Source: Algibacter pectinivorans
Lineage (GTDB): Bacteria > Bacteroidota > Bacteroidia > Flavobacteriales > Flavobacteriaceae
DNA: 64,000 nt
Direction: 5' to 3'
Assembly: GCF_900112595.1 (NCBI RefSeq)
Contig: NZ_FOMI01000004.1
Span: 186,001-250,000, forward strand
Shown piece after piece: positions 37,240 to 46,814 of this stretch. The stretch's first letter is position 1; every line of letters begins with the position of its first letter. Below the pieces are notes generated by a model. It saw only the letters and a list, made by a program, of their open reading frames with translations. It searched no databases and had not been told where the DNA came from. Both the position numbers and the translations under genes were made by a program.

Positions 37240-38319
37240 ATGAAAAAAGAATATTTTAAAAAAGCATCAAGGGTAATACTATGTGTTGTATTAGTAGCTA
37301 CGTTAAATTCTTGTAGTGGTAGTAGTGAAACTGAAAATGAGAATTCTAAAGAGAATAACCTTTTAGAAAATTTTGAAACTCTAAATTTTAAAACATTTAG
37401 CCAAACTAGAGTTGCATTTGGAGCGGGACTTAGTCAAACAAAAATTAACACTTTTACTTTAAACGACGATAATACCAATATAAAATCAATCAAGATGTTT
37501 ATAAATTTAGACTGTCCTTCTGTGGGTTGTAATATATGGGATGTGTATGCTAATATTAGTGTGAAGGATAAAAAAACGGAAAAGTGGTTTGAATTGGGGC
37601 GTTTTATTACGCCATACGGCGTTGATACGTCTCAGCTTACAAGAGGAATAGAAATAGATGTTACCGATTTTAAATCCTTACTTGAAGGACAAGTTGAATT
37701 AAAGGGGTTTATAGAGACATGGGGAGCCGATGGTTGGAATTTATCAGTAGAGTTTGATTTTGAGCAAGGTATACCAGATTATCCTTATTATGCCGTATCA
37801 GAGGTTATGGCATATAACACATTGTCTTTAGCAGGTGTACCTTATGGAAGTAGTACTGAAGGATTTGATTTAACAAAATCTATAGGTATACCAAGTAATA
37901 CATTTAGTACACATTTACGAACGGTTATTTCTGGTTGGGGGCATGCCACTCCTGCAGATAGCGATGGCAGAGGTTGTGCAGAATGGTGCTTTAGAACTCA
38001 CAAAATTCTTATTAATAATGAACCTACATTTACACACGAATTAAATCCTATTGGGTGTGGAAGCAATAAAATAAACCCGCAACGCGGTAATTGGGCACCA
38101 GATAGGGCGGGATGGTGTCCAGGAATGGCTGTACCTGTTAGGGTAGATAAATTTGATAAGGCGAACTCCAATAATACATTTAATTTTGAATATGATTTTG
38201 AAGATTGGGTCGCAGATGGTGGCACACAGTCAAGTCAAACCGGAGCGTATTATGCTATTTCAACTTATGTAGTAGTAAAAAGTAAAACACCAATACAGCC
38301 TCCAGTTGTAAGTAACTAA
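37240..38319 (+). CDS. Peptide:N-glycosidase F homologue (PNGase F), lipoprotein
   Basis: A 359-residue protein that aligns along its whole mature length with Elizabethkingia PNGase F, which hydrolyses the Asn-GlcNAc amide bond of intact N-glycans. Shared stretches include IKMFI, GRFITPYGV, IEIDVTDFKSLL, GRGCAEWCFRTH and NWAPDRAGWCPGMAVP. The three catalytic acids are present: Asp101 (IWDVYAN), Glu159 (IETW) and Glu248 (CAEWC), with spacings close to D60, E118 and E206 of the known enzyme. The six Cys of its three disulfides are conserved. Unlike the secreted classical enzyme this one has a lipoprotein signal (VILCVVLVATLNSC), so it is probably cell-bound. Co-transcribed with the permease upstream. 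Confidence 0.96.
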   Translation: MKKEYFKKASRVILCVVLVATLNSCSGSSETENENSKENNLLENFETLNFKTFSQTRVAFGAGLSQTKINTFTLNDDNTNIKSIKMFINLDCPSVGCNIWDVYANISVKDKKTEKWFELGRFITPYGVDTSQLTRGIEIDVTDFKSLLEGQVELKGFIETWGADGWNLSVEFDFEQGIPDYPYYAVSEVMAYNTLSLAGVPYGSSTEGFDLTKSIGIPSNTFSTHLRTVISGWGHATPADSDGRGCAEWCFRTHKILINNEPTFTHELNPIGCGSNKINPQRGNWAPDRAGWCPGMAVPVRVDKFDKANSNNTFNFEYDFEDWVADGGTQSSQTGAYYAISTYVVVKSKTPIQPPVVSN

Positions 38320-38325
38320 AAAAGC

Positions 38326-38460
38326 TTATTTCATAAACGCGTTAATACCTTTAGTTTTTTCATGATAATCCCTGGTGTTTTTATAGGATTTTGTTTCAGC
38401 TGGAATAACAAAGGATGCAGTATAATTTAATTGGTATTTAGCATTTAATAAGTTTGCTTT
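38326..38460 (-). pseudogene. Possible C-terminal remnant of a crotonase-family gene
   Basis: On the minus strand a 44-codon open stretch ends AETKSYKNTRDYHEKTKGIN and AFMK before a stop. This recalls the C-terminal tail of enoyl-CoA hydratase/isomerase proteins (acidic residue, T-D-E-G, then AFLEK). Upstream it is closed by a stop codon and no crotonase core is seen. It would be a decayed gene beside the PNGase F gene. Resemblance by eye only. Confidence 0.28.
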
Positions 38461-39100
38461 TTATTTTTAACCAAAGGCGGTACACGAACAATTATTAATT
38501 TTTGCTTTAGCTTAAGTGTTTATATAAAAACGGCTTAAATTATAAGAATATGTTTTATGCATTGGCACACTATTTGGTTTCCGGTCTTTCCTTTTTCTAG
38601 TATATAAGGGTGTGAAATAAATTTGTGTTATTTATTTCTTCTCTCTTTAAGTTTAAAATTTATGTATAGCTTTATTTATACTTATTGGTCTAAACTTACC
38701 ATTTAAATCTAGCCTTAACCAGTTATTTATTTTAAAGTAATTATAAGATGGTTCATTTATTTTTAATATTTAATTAGCTGTACTAGACCCCGTAATACTA
38801 CTCTGTAGAGTTATAAATATATCGTATTTATTGAAAAATAACATGAATTTTTATGCTTTTAGTAATGACTATTCCTTAAAAATTAGTTTTAGCCCCTTTA
38901 AGGTTTATGCTCTCTTAAAAAGTAGGAAGATAATACTTAGGATATTTGTTTGCTTTAAAAATAAAATTGGTTTTTTATTGGGTTATAGTTTCTTCAACAT
39001 ACTTTTTGAAGTAGTCTAAATCGTAATTTTGTTTACTGCGATAAAAAAGTTATTAATAAAGTGTTTTCATGAAAATTTGTCGATTAATAGTGGAAAAGCG
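38461..39100. other. Intergenic region without a supported gene
   Basis: About 640 bp of AT-rich DNA between convergent units. A 62-codon frame at 38831-39019 has low-complexity, Phe/Lys-rich text and no recognisable domain, so I do not call it. No RNA gene or repeat was recognised. Confidence 0.5.
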
Positions 39101-39145
39101 TAAAAAAAAATGACTATCTAGATTAAGTTTAGATAGCCATTTTTA
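39101..39145 (-). terminator. Rho-independent terminator of the GH38 operon
   Basis: Read on the minus strand: AAAAATGGCTATCTA, loop of 9, TAGATAGTCATTTTT with a long T run. The single irregular position is a G-U pair on this strand but a mismatch on the plus strand, which fixes the direction. It lies 23 bp after the GH38 stop. Confidence 0.85.
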
Positions 39146-39167
39146 CTAAAAAAAAAAGGATGGTTGG

Positions 39168-42100
39168 TTATTTAGTTTCTATGCTAAAGGTCTCTATTGA
39201 GTATTTTCCAACGTTTAATGCTGGTGCAACAGGAACTGGGTTTTCTTCAATAATATTTGTGTGGTTTTGAGACTTAATATCAAAGTAAGAAGATATGTTT
39301 ACCGTTTCATTTGTGTCTTTTACATTATACATTCTTGTAATAAAATCTTCTGAGTCTTCTGCTTTTTTTACGGTAGTAACAATTACATTTTCAGAATCAA
39401 AAGAAAAGAAACTTAATTGTTCTGGTAAATATGGTTTAGCTGCTGTTATTGTATTTAGGACTACCTGTATAGGCTCGTTTTCTTGCTTCGCAACTTTTTG
39501 CCCAATAATACTTCCAGCTTTGTTCGATGTGAATACGTTATGAAAGTTATGATTTCCTCCTTGAGAATATTCATTACCTTCCCAATGGCAAGAGGTTCTA
39601 CTTGCTAACAAAAGGTTTTGTAGTATTGGTGTGCCAGCTTTAGTTTTACCAGTTGGATCTATCCAATCTGCGGCAGCTACAGATGAGCTTAAAGTTACCG
39701 ATATGTCATTATCAGTAGCCGAAATCCAATCTATAATAGCTCTTGGGTGTACATCTTTACAAAGTGGTGTGTATCGTTCTCCTGCTGTTTCAATTTCGTC
39801 TTTTCCAACGCGAACACTTCCAAAAGGCACTTCATGAGCTATTTCAGGATTGTCCATATTTATAGGAAATGCAGTTCTAAATTCTCTGTATAATTCTCCA
39901 GACCAATTGCGTAAGCTTGTATTAAAGTAAATGCGTTTTAAATCGTGATATAGTGTTACATCTTGTCTTACAATGGCGTGATTAATTTGTTGTTCAAGCC
40001 TGTATTTGGTGTAAACAGTACCATTTTCTAGTATTTCCCATTGGGTATTGTGAGCACTTACTTGATCGTAATCTTTCATGGTAGGTTGTTGTACATCTCC
40101 AAATTCTCCGGCTCCGTTTCCTACAGATTCCATAGTAAATACATCGCCAGCTTTAAATACACTACTATCAAATAGTTCTTTCTTTAATTCTTTATCAAAT
40201 ACGCTAGTAATGCCGCCTTTTTCAAAAGTAATATCGTAAAAAGGGTTATTATACTTATTAATTGTAGCGGAACTCTTTTTGTTTTTTGAAGACGAATTTT
40301 TATTTTGTAAGTAATATGTAGCATAACCTATGGAAGGGATATCTTTTGCTATAAAAGTTACATCAATACTTTTAATACTTCCATCATCATAATATTTAGC
40401 ATTAGATGTTTGAGATGGTACTTCTTTTTTATCAGCAGATACAATAGTGATATGCTTTGTTACTGCTTTATTAAATTTTAATGTGGTAGTTACAGGGTCT
40501 GTTCTTTGCCATGATAAACTATTAAAAAGCACGATAGGCTTACCTAATTTTTCATTCTTTTTAATTTTAGACGAAATAAGCTCTATACCATCATTTAAAA
40601 GGTTTTGCCCCATGGTTCTAGATTTTACAAAACTCTCTTTAAAAAGGTTATCTGTAACGTCACCGTCATGACCACCCCAACCATGGTCTGGGTAAATTTT
40701 GGCTTGCCACGCTTCATCTAAGGCTTCAAATGGATATGGTGATAATTCTGGTTCAATTTTATTTGCTATGGATAAAAACTTTTCAGCGGCCGGCAATAAT
40801 TTAGATGCTTCTCTGCTTGCTGTAAGTGCATCATGATGTCCAGGACCATGAATGTAAACCCAAACATTAGGGCGTTCTCCCATAATTGTATCTACCTTAG
40901 TTGCATTTTTTTCAGCTAAAGGAAAAAATTCATCAACAGTCATTAATTCCATTTTTGGTAAATGTACATCTATGTCCTTACCTTCGGTATCTTTTACTTT
41001 ATCAAAGGCATTCCATGTATCAATATAGTCGGAGTAATCAATGGCTGGCAACATGTCTTGACTAGATAGTAAAGGGGTTTGTATTTTACCTTCGTCGAAA
41101 CTATTTTCCCAATACAATACTTGTTCTGCACCATATTTCATTTTATTATTCATATCTCTAGAAAGGTAAAGTAAATCGTTACCGTAATGTCCTGGAGAGT
41201 AGGTAAATACGGAGCTTCCGTCTGGGCTAGCCCAATGGAACATGCCTTTTGCATGCCTACTAATTACCATATAATCAACACCAGCTTTTTTTAATATTTG
41301 CGGGAGTTGCATTGTTTTTCCTGGTACATCAACATTCCAGTATACTTTAGAGTCGTATCCTCCAAAGGTTTTTTTAACCCACTTTTTGCCTAAGTACAAT
41401 TGTCTTACTTGGTCTTCGGCATCATACATATCCTCATAAGGGCAATTGTAAGTAGCACCAACAGACATTAATTTTCGTTGCAGTAATGTTGTAATTTGCT
41501 CTTCAGAACCTGGGTGTCTTTCAATATATTCGCGAAGCATTAATCCATCTTCAATATCAAAACCATAATCATCTCTTATAAAAGCATCTTTAAGTACTGG
41601 TGCAAGGAGTAAGGTGTCTCTTAAAATAATGCATACTTCTGGTCTGTCTACCCAAGCAATATCTTGGTGGCTAGAATTCATTATAGATACCAGACCTGTT
41701 TCGTATTTTTTATCAAAAAAATCATCATAGGTATCAAAAAACTCTGGCTTGTATAATTTTGCTAAAGAAGCTGTCCAATTTGGATTAAAATTGGCAACAT
41801 GATGATATAGAAAACTACCTTCAATTTCTGACTTCATTATTTTCCCATCGCCTTCGTCAAAGGCTACAACAATCTCCTGGATATTGTGAACAATTTTGAA
41901 AGTGTGTTTTGGAGCATTTATACTAAATGATGCTTTAGCAAGTTCGCCTTGACCAGTAAATGTTTTTGTTTTACTTTTTTTGCCATCCGATATAACGTAA
42001 ATTGATTTGCCAGCAAAATGTGCAGGTGCATCAACATAAAGTTTCCCGTCTTTTTGTTTAATACTAAAAGCAGCTTCATCGGTAACAGATTTATTTATGC

Positions 42101-42776
42101 GTTCTACCACGTCTGTACCTTTAAATATCATGAACCAACAGTTGGAGCTTTTTTTACGCCCAACAACTTTAATTTTTGCACTTTCTCCTTTTTTTAGAGA
42201 TGATGTAGGTACGGTTAAACGAAAAGCACCAAGGCCGTCGCCGTTTAAGTCTCTTCTTACTAAAATGTATTCGGCATTACCATTTCCAGGATTTTCTGTA
42301 ATGGAAAGTGAGCCATCTTTGTTAGAATTAAAAGTTAGTAACGGCTTGTCATTAATAAAAATGTCAAAGGATTCTCTTAAGTTAAAATCAATATCACTCA
42401 AAAAAAAGAAATTTACTTTATCCTTAGCGTAGTTTTTAGGAACCTCGCCTGTTAAAAACTCAAATCCTTTTTCTCCTGTGGTAGCTCTCGAAATCATTGC
42501 CACATTCATATCTTCTCTTAATGATGGATACAAGAAATATTCAGACCCAGAAAGCATTTCTTTATACCCTTCTATGTCATTTTTACAAATTTGATGTAAA
42601 CGATAATTGACGTTAAGACTTTCTATATGTCCAACACTTCCGGTACCACCATGAAAAGCGGAACTTTTAGGGGTTTTTAAAACACCATCGTTTGCATAAG
42701 CTGCGCTAATAGTAATTAAGGCTAAACCGAAACTACAAATTAGATTAAGGATTGATTTTTGATTTTTGATTTTCAT
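39168..42776 (-). CDS. GH38 alpha-mannosidase, large form (copy B)
   Basis: A 1202-residue secreted protein (signal ending ISAAYA). The GH38 zinc/active-site motifs are NSSHQDIAWVDRPE (His370 and Asp372), YWNVDVPGKTMQLPQIL (presumed nucleophile Asp near 482) and IHGPGHHDALTASRE. The C-terminal half is the beta-sandwich region of the family (NWSGELYREFRTAFPINMD). About 330 residues precede the catalytic part, longer than in classical GH38, and contain beta-rich segments. It would remove alpha-mannose from N-glycans in the periplasm. It follows copy A by 18 bp; both end at one terminator. Confidence 0.92.
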   Translation of the reverse strand: MKIKNQKSILNLICSFGLALITISAAYANDGVLKTPKSSAFHGGTGSVGHIESLNVNYRLHQICKNDIEGYKEMLSGSEYFLYPSLREDMNVAMISRATTGEKGFEFLTGEVPKNYAKDKVNFFFLSDIDFNLRESFDIFINDKPLLTFNSNKDGSLSITENPGNGNAEYILVRRDLNGDGLGAFRLTVPTSSLKKGESAKIKVVGRKKSSNCWFMIFKGTDVVERINKSVTDEAAFSIKQKDGKLYVDAPAHFAGKSIYVISDGKKSKTKTFTGQGELAKASFSINAPKHTFKIVHNIQEIVVAFDEGDGKIMKSEIEGSFLYHHVANFNPNWTASLAKLYKPEFFDTYDDFFDKKYETGLVSIMNSSHQDIAWVDRPEVCIILRDTLLLAPVLKDAFIRDDYGFDIEDGLMLREYIERHPGSEEQITTLLQRKLMSVGATYNCPYEDMYDAEDQVRQLYLGKKWVKKTFGGYDSKVYWNVDVPGKTMQLPQILKKAGVDYMVISRHAKGMFHWASPDGSSVFTYSPGHYGNDLLYLSRDMNNKMKYGAEQVLYWENSFDEGKIQTPLLSSQDMLPAIDYSDYIDTWNAFDKVKDTEGKDIDVHLPKMELMTVDEFFPLAEKNATKVDTIMGERPNVWVYIHGPGHHDALTASREASKLLPAAEKFLSIANKIEPELSPYPFEALDEAWQAKIYPDHGWGGHDGDVTDNLFKESFVKSRTMGQNLLNDGIELISSKIKKNEKLGKPIVLFNSLSWQRTDPVTTTLKFNKAVTKHITIVSADKKEVPSQTSNAKYYDDGSIKSIDVTFIAKDIPSIGYATYYLQNKNSSSKNKKSSATINKYNNPFYDITFEKGGITSVFDKELKKELFDSSVFKAGDVFTMESVGNGAGEFGDVQQPTMKDYDQVSAHNTQWEILENGTVYTKYRLEQQINHAIVRQDVTLYHDLKRIYFNTSLRNWSGELYREFRTAFPINMDNPEIAHEVPFGSVRVGKDEIETAGERYTPLCKDVHPRAIIDWISATDNDISVTLSSSVAAADWIDPTGKTKAGTPILQNLLLASRTSCHWEGNEYSQGGNHNFHNVFTSNKAGSIIGQKVAKQENEPIQVVLNTITAAKPYLPEQLSFFSFDSENVIVTTVKKAEDSEDFITRMYNVKDTNETVNISSYFDIKSQNHTNIIEENPVPVAPALNVGKYSIETFSIETK

Positions 42777-42794
42777 TTTTTAATGTATTAATTT

Positions 42795-45700
42795 TTATTT
42801 AGTACCCAGGCTAAAAGTTTCAATAGCATATTTACCAAGTTCTAATCTTGGTGCTATTATTTTAGGATTTTCTTCTATAATATTAGTATGCTTATAAGAG
42901 TTTATATTGAAATAGGAAGACATCGTTACGCTTTCATTTCCATCTTTAAGATTGTACATTCTTGCAATAAAATCTTCAGAATCTTCCGCTTTTTTAATGG
43001 TTGTGATGATGACATTTTCCGCATCAATTTTAAAGAAACTCAAATTTTCTGGCAAGTATGGTTTTGAAGTGGTTACAGGGTTAAAAACAACTTGTATAGG
43101 TTCGTTTTCTTGTTTTGCTATTTTTTGTCCCTTTACACTTCCTGATTTGTTGGATGTAAATACATTGTGATAATTGTGGTCGCCACCTTGTAAATATTCA
43201 TTACCCTCCCAATGGCATGATCGTCTACTGGCTAGTAACAAATTTTGTAACATAGTTGTATTTGTTTTTCCTGTTGGGTCAATCCAATCGGCAGCAGCTA
43301 CAGATGAGCTTAAAGTTATAGATACATCATCCTCTGTTGCAGAAATCCAATCTATAATGCCTCTTGGACGTACATTTTTACAAAGTGCTGTATACCATTC
43401 GCCACCAGTTTCAATTTCATCTTTACCAACGCGTACGTTTCCAAAAGGTACTTCGTGAGCCACTTCTGGGTTATCCATGTTTATAGGAAATGCTGTTCTA
43501 AATTCGCGATATAATTCACCAGACCAATTGCGTAAACTGGTATTAAAATAAACACGTTTTAAGTTATGATACAACGTTACATCTTGTCTTACTATACTAT
43601 GTAAAATTTGTTGCTCTAGTCTATATTTGGTATAAACTGGGCCATTTTCTATAATCTTCCATTTAGGATTATGAATGCTTACTTGGTCAAAATCTTTCAT
43701 AGAAGGTTGCTGTATATCTCCAAACTCGCCAGCACCTGTTCCAACAGATTCCATAGTAAAAACTTCTCCTATTTTAAACGCATCTGTTTTAAATAAGTTT
43801 TTATTAAATGCTTTATCATATACTTGTGAAATGCCGCCATCTTCAAATGTGATATTGTAAAATTGATTCTCATAAGTATCTAGCATCGCATTTTCGTTTT
43901 TACTTTGTATAGAGCTAATTTTGTTTTGAATGTAATACGTACTGTAACCAATAGAAGGAACCTCAGCAATAAACGTAATAGCTATACTTTTAATACTGCC
44001 ATCATCATGTAATTGTTTATTGTTAGTTTGTGATGCGATTTCTTTTTTATTTGCAGCTACAATAGCTATATTTTGAATTTTTCCTTTAGGAAAATGAACC
44101 GTAATGGTTACAGGGTCATTCCGTTTCCAGGATAAACTATTATATAATACAATGGGTACACCTAATTTTTTATTAGATTTTATATAGCTTGATAAAAAGT
44201 TAATTCCTTTATTTAAAAGATTTTGGCCTAAAGTTCTTGACTTTACAAGATTTGCTTGAAATAGATTATCGGTAACATCGCCATCATGACCACCCCAACC
44301 GTGGTCTGGATAAATTTTAGCTTGCCAAGCTTCATCAAATTCCTCAAATGGATAAGGCATTTTAGCAGGTTCTATTTTATTGGCTATTGATAAGAATTTT
44401 TCGGCAGCTGGTAGTAACTTAGAGCCTTCTCTACTTGCTGTAAGCGCATCATGATGCCCTGGCCCATGAATGTAAAGCCATACGTTTGGGCGTTCTCCTA
44501 AAATAGTATCTACCTTTGTAGCATGTTTTTCGGCAAGTGGCATATACTCATCTACAGTCATTAATTCCATAGGTGGTAAATACACGTCTTTAGCTTGCCC
44601 TGTTTCATCTTTTAAAGTATCAAATGTATTCCATGATGCTATATAATCAGAATAGTCAATAGCGGGCAACATATCTTGGCTAGATAGTAGTGGTGTTTGT
44701 ACTTTACCATCTTCAAAGTTCTTCTCCCAAAACTTTATTTGTTCAGCACCATATTTTATTTTAGAGTTCATGTCGCCTCGCCTTAGCATAGTTTCATCAA
44801 CACCATAATGCCCAGGGGAATATGTAAAAACAGAACTTCCATCTGGACTTGCCCAATGAAACATCCCTCTAGAATGTCTACTAATTACCATATAATCTAC
44901 ACCTGCTTTTTTGAGTATTTGTGGTAGTTGTAGCGTTTTTCCGGGTACATCTACGTTCCAGTATACCTTAGAATTGTACCCCCCAAAGGTTTTTTTAACC
45001 CATTTTTTACCAAGATATAATTGACGTACTTGATCTTCGGCATCATACATATCTTCGTACGGGCAATTGTATGTAGCGCCAACAGAGATTAATTTGTTAT
45101 TTAAAAGTGTTGTAATTTTTTCTTGAGATTCTGGGTGTCTATTAAGATATTCTCTTAGCATTAAACCATCTTCAATATCAAAACCATAATCGTCTCTTAT
45201 AAAAGCATCTTTAATAACAGGTGTTAAAAGCATCGTATCTCTTAATATAATGCAAACTTCTGGCCTGTCTACCCATGCAATGTCTTGATGACTAGAGTTC
45301 ATGATGGAAATCCCTCCATCTGCATATTTTTTATCAAAGAAATCGTCGTACGTATCAAAATATTCTGGACGATACATTTTTGTTAAAGAAGCTCGCCAAC
45401 CATTTTTATAGTTAGTTTTATTATGGTATAAATAATGCCCTTCAATATCGGTTTTTGATGTTGTACCATCGTTGTTTTCAAAAAGTAAAGACAGAGCTTC
45501 ATTTCCATAAACAATTTTGAAGTCATTTTTAGGAGGCGCGATAGTGAATGATGCTTTCGATTGTTCGCCCAACACCTCAAATGTTTTTACTTTACTTTTT
45601 AGACCGTCGCTTATAACGTATACTTTTTTACCAGAAAAATGTGCTGGAGCGTCTACATAAAGTTTTCCATTTTTTTCTTTAATATCAAAAGCAGCTTCTG

Positions 45701-46391
45701 TATTTGCCGATTTTTTAATATGCTCTACAGCATCAATAGCTGTAAAAATCATAAGCCACGCATTATCGTTTTTTCTAAGGCCTTCTATTTTAATTTTTGC
45801 AGATTCTCCTTTTTCTAAAAACGAAATTGGTATGGTTAGTCGCATGGCACCATAACCATCTCCATTACCATCACGCTTAGATAAAACAAATTCAGCCTTG
45901 CTTTTGGATATATTATCTGTAATATCTAAAGTTCCATCTTCATTGGCTTTGAACGTAAGTAGAAAGTTGTCGTTAACATGTACCTTAAAATGGTCTCTAT
46001 GCTTTAGAGAAATATTACTTAACATAAAAAAAGTAACGGTCTCTTTATTATAATCTACAGGAACTGTACTCGTCAAAAAAACAATAGGCTCATCGTTGCT
46101 ATTGGACCGGGTAAATAGTGAGCTATACAGCCCATCCCTAATTGACCCATAAGCTCCAAATTCTCGTCCGTTTAAAGATTTGCTATAACCCTCAATATCA
46201 TTTTTGCAAATATTGAATAGCTTATAATTCATGTTCAGCTCTTGTATGTGGCTATTACCATTACCTTCATGAAATTCTATTGTAGTTTTAGTTATGTTAG
46301 GTTTAATTCCATGAGCATGAATATTAACTACCAAAAGCAGTATAAAACTAAGCTTAAAATAATTATAAAGTTTTTTAATATTCAAGTGCAT
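42795..46391 (-). CDS. GH38 alpha-mannosidase, large form (copy A)
   Basis: A 1198-residue paralogue of the next gene, aligned over its full length with long identical blocks (NSSHQDIAWVDRPEVCIILRD, VRQLYLGKKWVKKTFGGY, EFRTAFPINMDNPE and others). All GH38 motifs are kept: SSHQDIAW, YWNVDVPGKTLQLPQ, HGPGHHDALTASRE. Signal peptide about residues 13-27 (FILLLVVNIHAHG). It is first in the minus-strand operon. A LacI-type operator and a -7 element sit directly in front, so its expression is probably gated by the LacI protein encoded at 53236. The two copies may act on different linkages. Confidence 0.92.
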   Translation of the reverse strand: MHLNIKKLYNYFKLSFILLLVVNIHAHGIKPNITKTTIEFHEGNGNSHIQELNMNYKLFNICKNDIEGYSKSLNGREFGAYGSIRDGLYSSLFTRSNSNDEPIVFLTSTVPVDYNKETVTFFMLSNISLKHRDHFKVHVNDNFLLTFKANEDGTLDITDNISKSKAEFVLSKRDGNGDGYGAMRLTIPISFLEKGESAKIKIEGLRKNDNAWLMIFTAIDAVEHIKKSANTEAAFDIKEKNGKLYVDAPAHFSGKKVYVISDGLKSKVKTFEVLGEQSKASFTIAPPKNDFKIVYGNEALSLLFENNDGTTSKTDIEGHYLYHNKTNYKNGWRASLTKMYRPEYFDTYDDFFDKKYADGGISIMNSSHQDIAWVDRPEVCIILRDTMLLTPVIKDAFIRDDYGFDIEDGLMLREYLNRHPESQEKITTLLNNKLISVGATYNCPYEDMYDAEDQVRQLYLGKKWVKKTFGGYNSKVYWNVDVPGKTLQLPQILKKAGVDYMVISRHSRGMFHWASPDGSSVFTYSPGHYGVDETMLRRGDMNSKIKYGAEQIKFWEKNFEDGKVQTPLLSSQDMLPAIDYSDYIASWNTFDTLKDETGQAKDVYLPPMELMTVDEYMPLAEKHATKVDTILGERPNVWLYIHGPGHHDALTASREGSKLLPAAEKFLSIANKIEPAKMPYPFEEFDEAWQAKIYPDHGWGGHDGDVTDNLFQANLVKSRTLGQNLLNKGINFLSSYIKSNKKLGVPIVLYNSLSWKRNDPVTITVHFPKGKIQNIAIVAANKKEIASQTNNKQLHDDGSIKSIAITFIAEVPSIGYSTYYIQNKISSIQSKNENAMLDTYENQFYNITFEDGGISQVYDKAFNKNLFKTDAFKIGEVFTMESVGTGAGEFGDIQQPSMKDFDQVSIHNPKWKIIENGPVYTKYRLEQQILHSIVRQDVTLYHNLKRVYFNTSLRNWSGELYREFRTAFPINMDNPEVAHEVPFGNVRVGKDEIETGGEWYTALCKNVRPRGIIDWISATEDDVSITLSSSVAAADWIDPTGKTNTTMLQNLLLASRRSCHWEGNEYLQGGDHNYHNVFTSNKSGSVKGQKIAKQENEPIQVVFNPVTTSKPYLPENLSFFKIDAENVIITTIKKAEDSEDFIARMYNLKDGNESVTMSSYFNINSYKHTNIIEENPKIIAPRLELGKYAIETFSLGTK

Positions 46392-46423
46392 AATTAATTA
46401 AATTTGAACAAATTTTTTAATAA

Positions 46424-46441
46424 AACTAAATCGGTTTAGTT
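46424..46441. promoter_or_regulatory. LacI-type operator in front of the GH38 operon
   Basis: AACTAAATCGGTTTAGTT, an almost perfect 18-bp palindrome with a central CG. It is the exact reverse complement of the copy at 54284-54301. It lies 33 bp before the GH38 start and would overlap the transcription start predicted from the -7 element at 46444-46451, which suits repression. Confidence 0.85.
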
Positions 46442-46443
46442 AT

Positions 46444-46451
46444 CAAATATA
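46444..46451 (-). promoter_or_regulatory. -7 promoter element of the GH38 operon
   Basis: On the minus strand TATATTTG, an exact TAnnTTTG match, ends 2 bp before the operator. No convincing -33 TTTG was seen at the usual distance. Confidence 0.55.
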
Positions 46452-46578
46452 TTAAATAATTTTAGTTTTTTAGCATTGTAAACGATAAGTACTTGCTTTA
46501 TTTATAGCTATTTATAAGGTATATTTAAGTTTTTAGGTTTTTTGTAGCTTTAAAAGTGTTATTTAGGTATTTCAAGGA

Positions 46579-46595
46579 GGTGTTCGTCGAAATGT
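46579..46595 (+). promoter_or_regulatory. Candidate LytTR-type site between the divergent GH38 and CoA-transferase units
   Basis: GGTGTTCGTCGAAATGT includes the TGTTCGTCGAAAT core. It points toward the CoA-transferase gene, 219 bp away. With the LacI-type operator in the same 423-bp gap, this region may integrate two regulators. AATATTTG at 46607-46614 is a one-mismatch -7 element. Confidence 0.4.
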
Positions 46596-46814
46596 TAATT
46601 TTATTAAATATTTGAAAATTATATTTAGATAATAAACTATAATTCGTAAAAACTAGTAATAAATGGAATTTTAGGAGTATTTATTTTATTCTGCTTTAGT
46701 TAGAAATGAAGTTAAAATAGTAATTAAATATCTCAACAATGAAAATTTGAGCGAAGCTTTAAAAGTTTTTAAAATTAAGATTTTACATTAATATAAAATT
46801 ATAAAATTACAAAA

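Noticed and set aside
38831-39019. 62-codon frame between PNGase F and the GH38 terminator
   Set aside because: Low-complexity Phe/Lys/Ile text, no domain, no motif, in an AT-rich gap where such frames arise by chance.
39070-39083. TTTGTCGATTAAT as another LytTR-like site
   Set aside because: It matches only the core, and no plus-strand gene lies downstream, so chance is the simpler explanation.
42097-42432. 111-codon plus-strand frame opposite the GH38 copy B gene
   Set aside because: Antisense shadow of a clearly coding region; Ser/Pro/Leu-rich composition typical of reverse-frame translation.
46552-46814. Small gene or RNA in the divergent GH38/CoA-transferase gap
   Set aside because: Apart from the operator, the LytTR-like motif and -7-like elements there is no open frame of note or stable hairpin.
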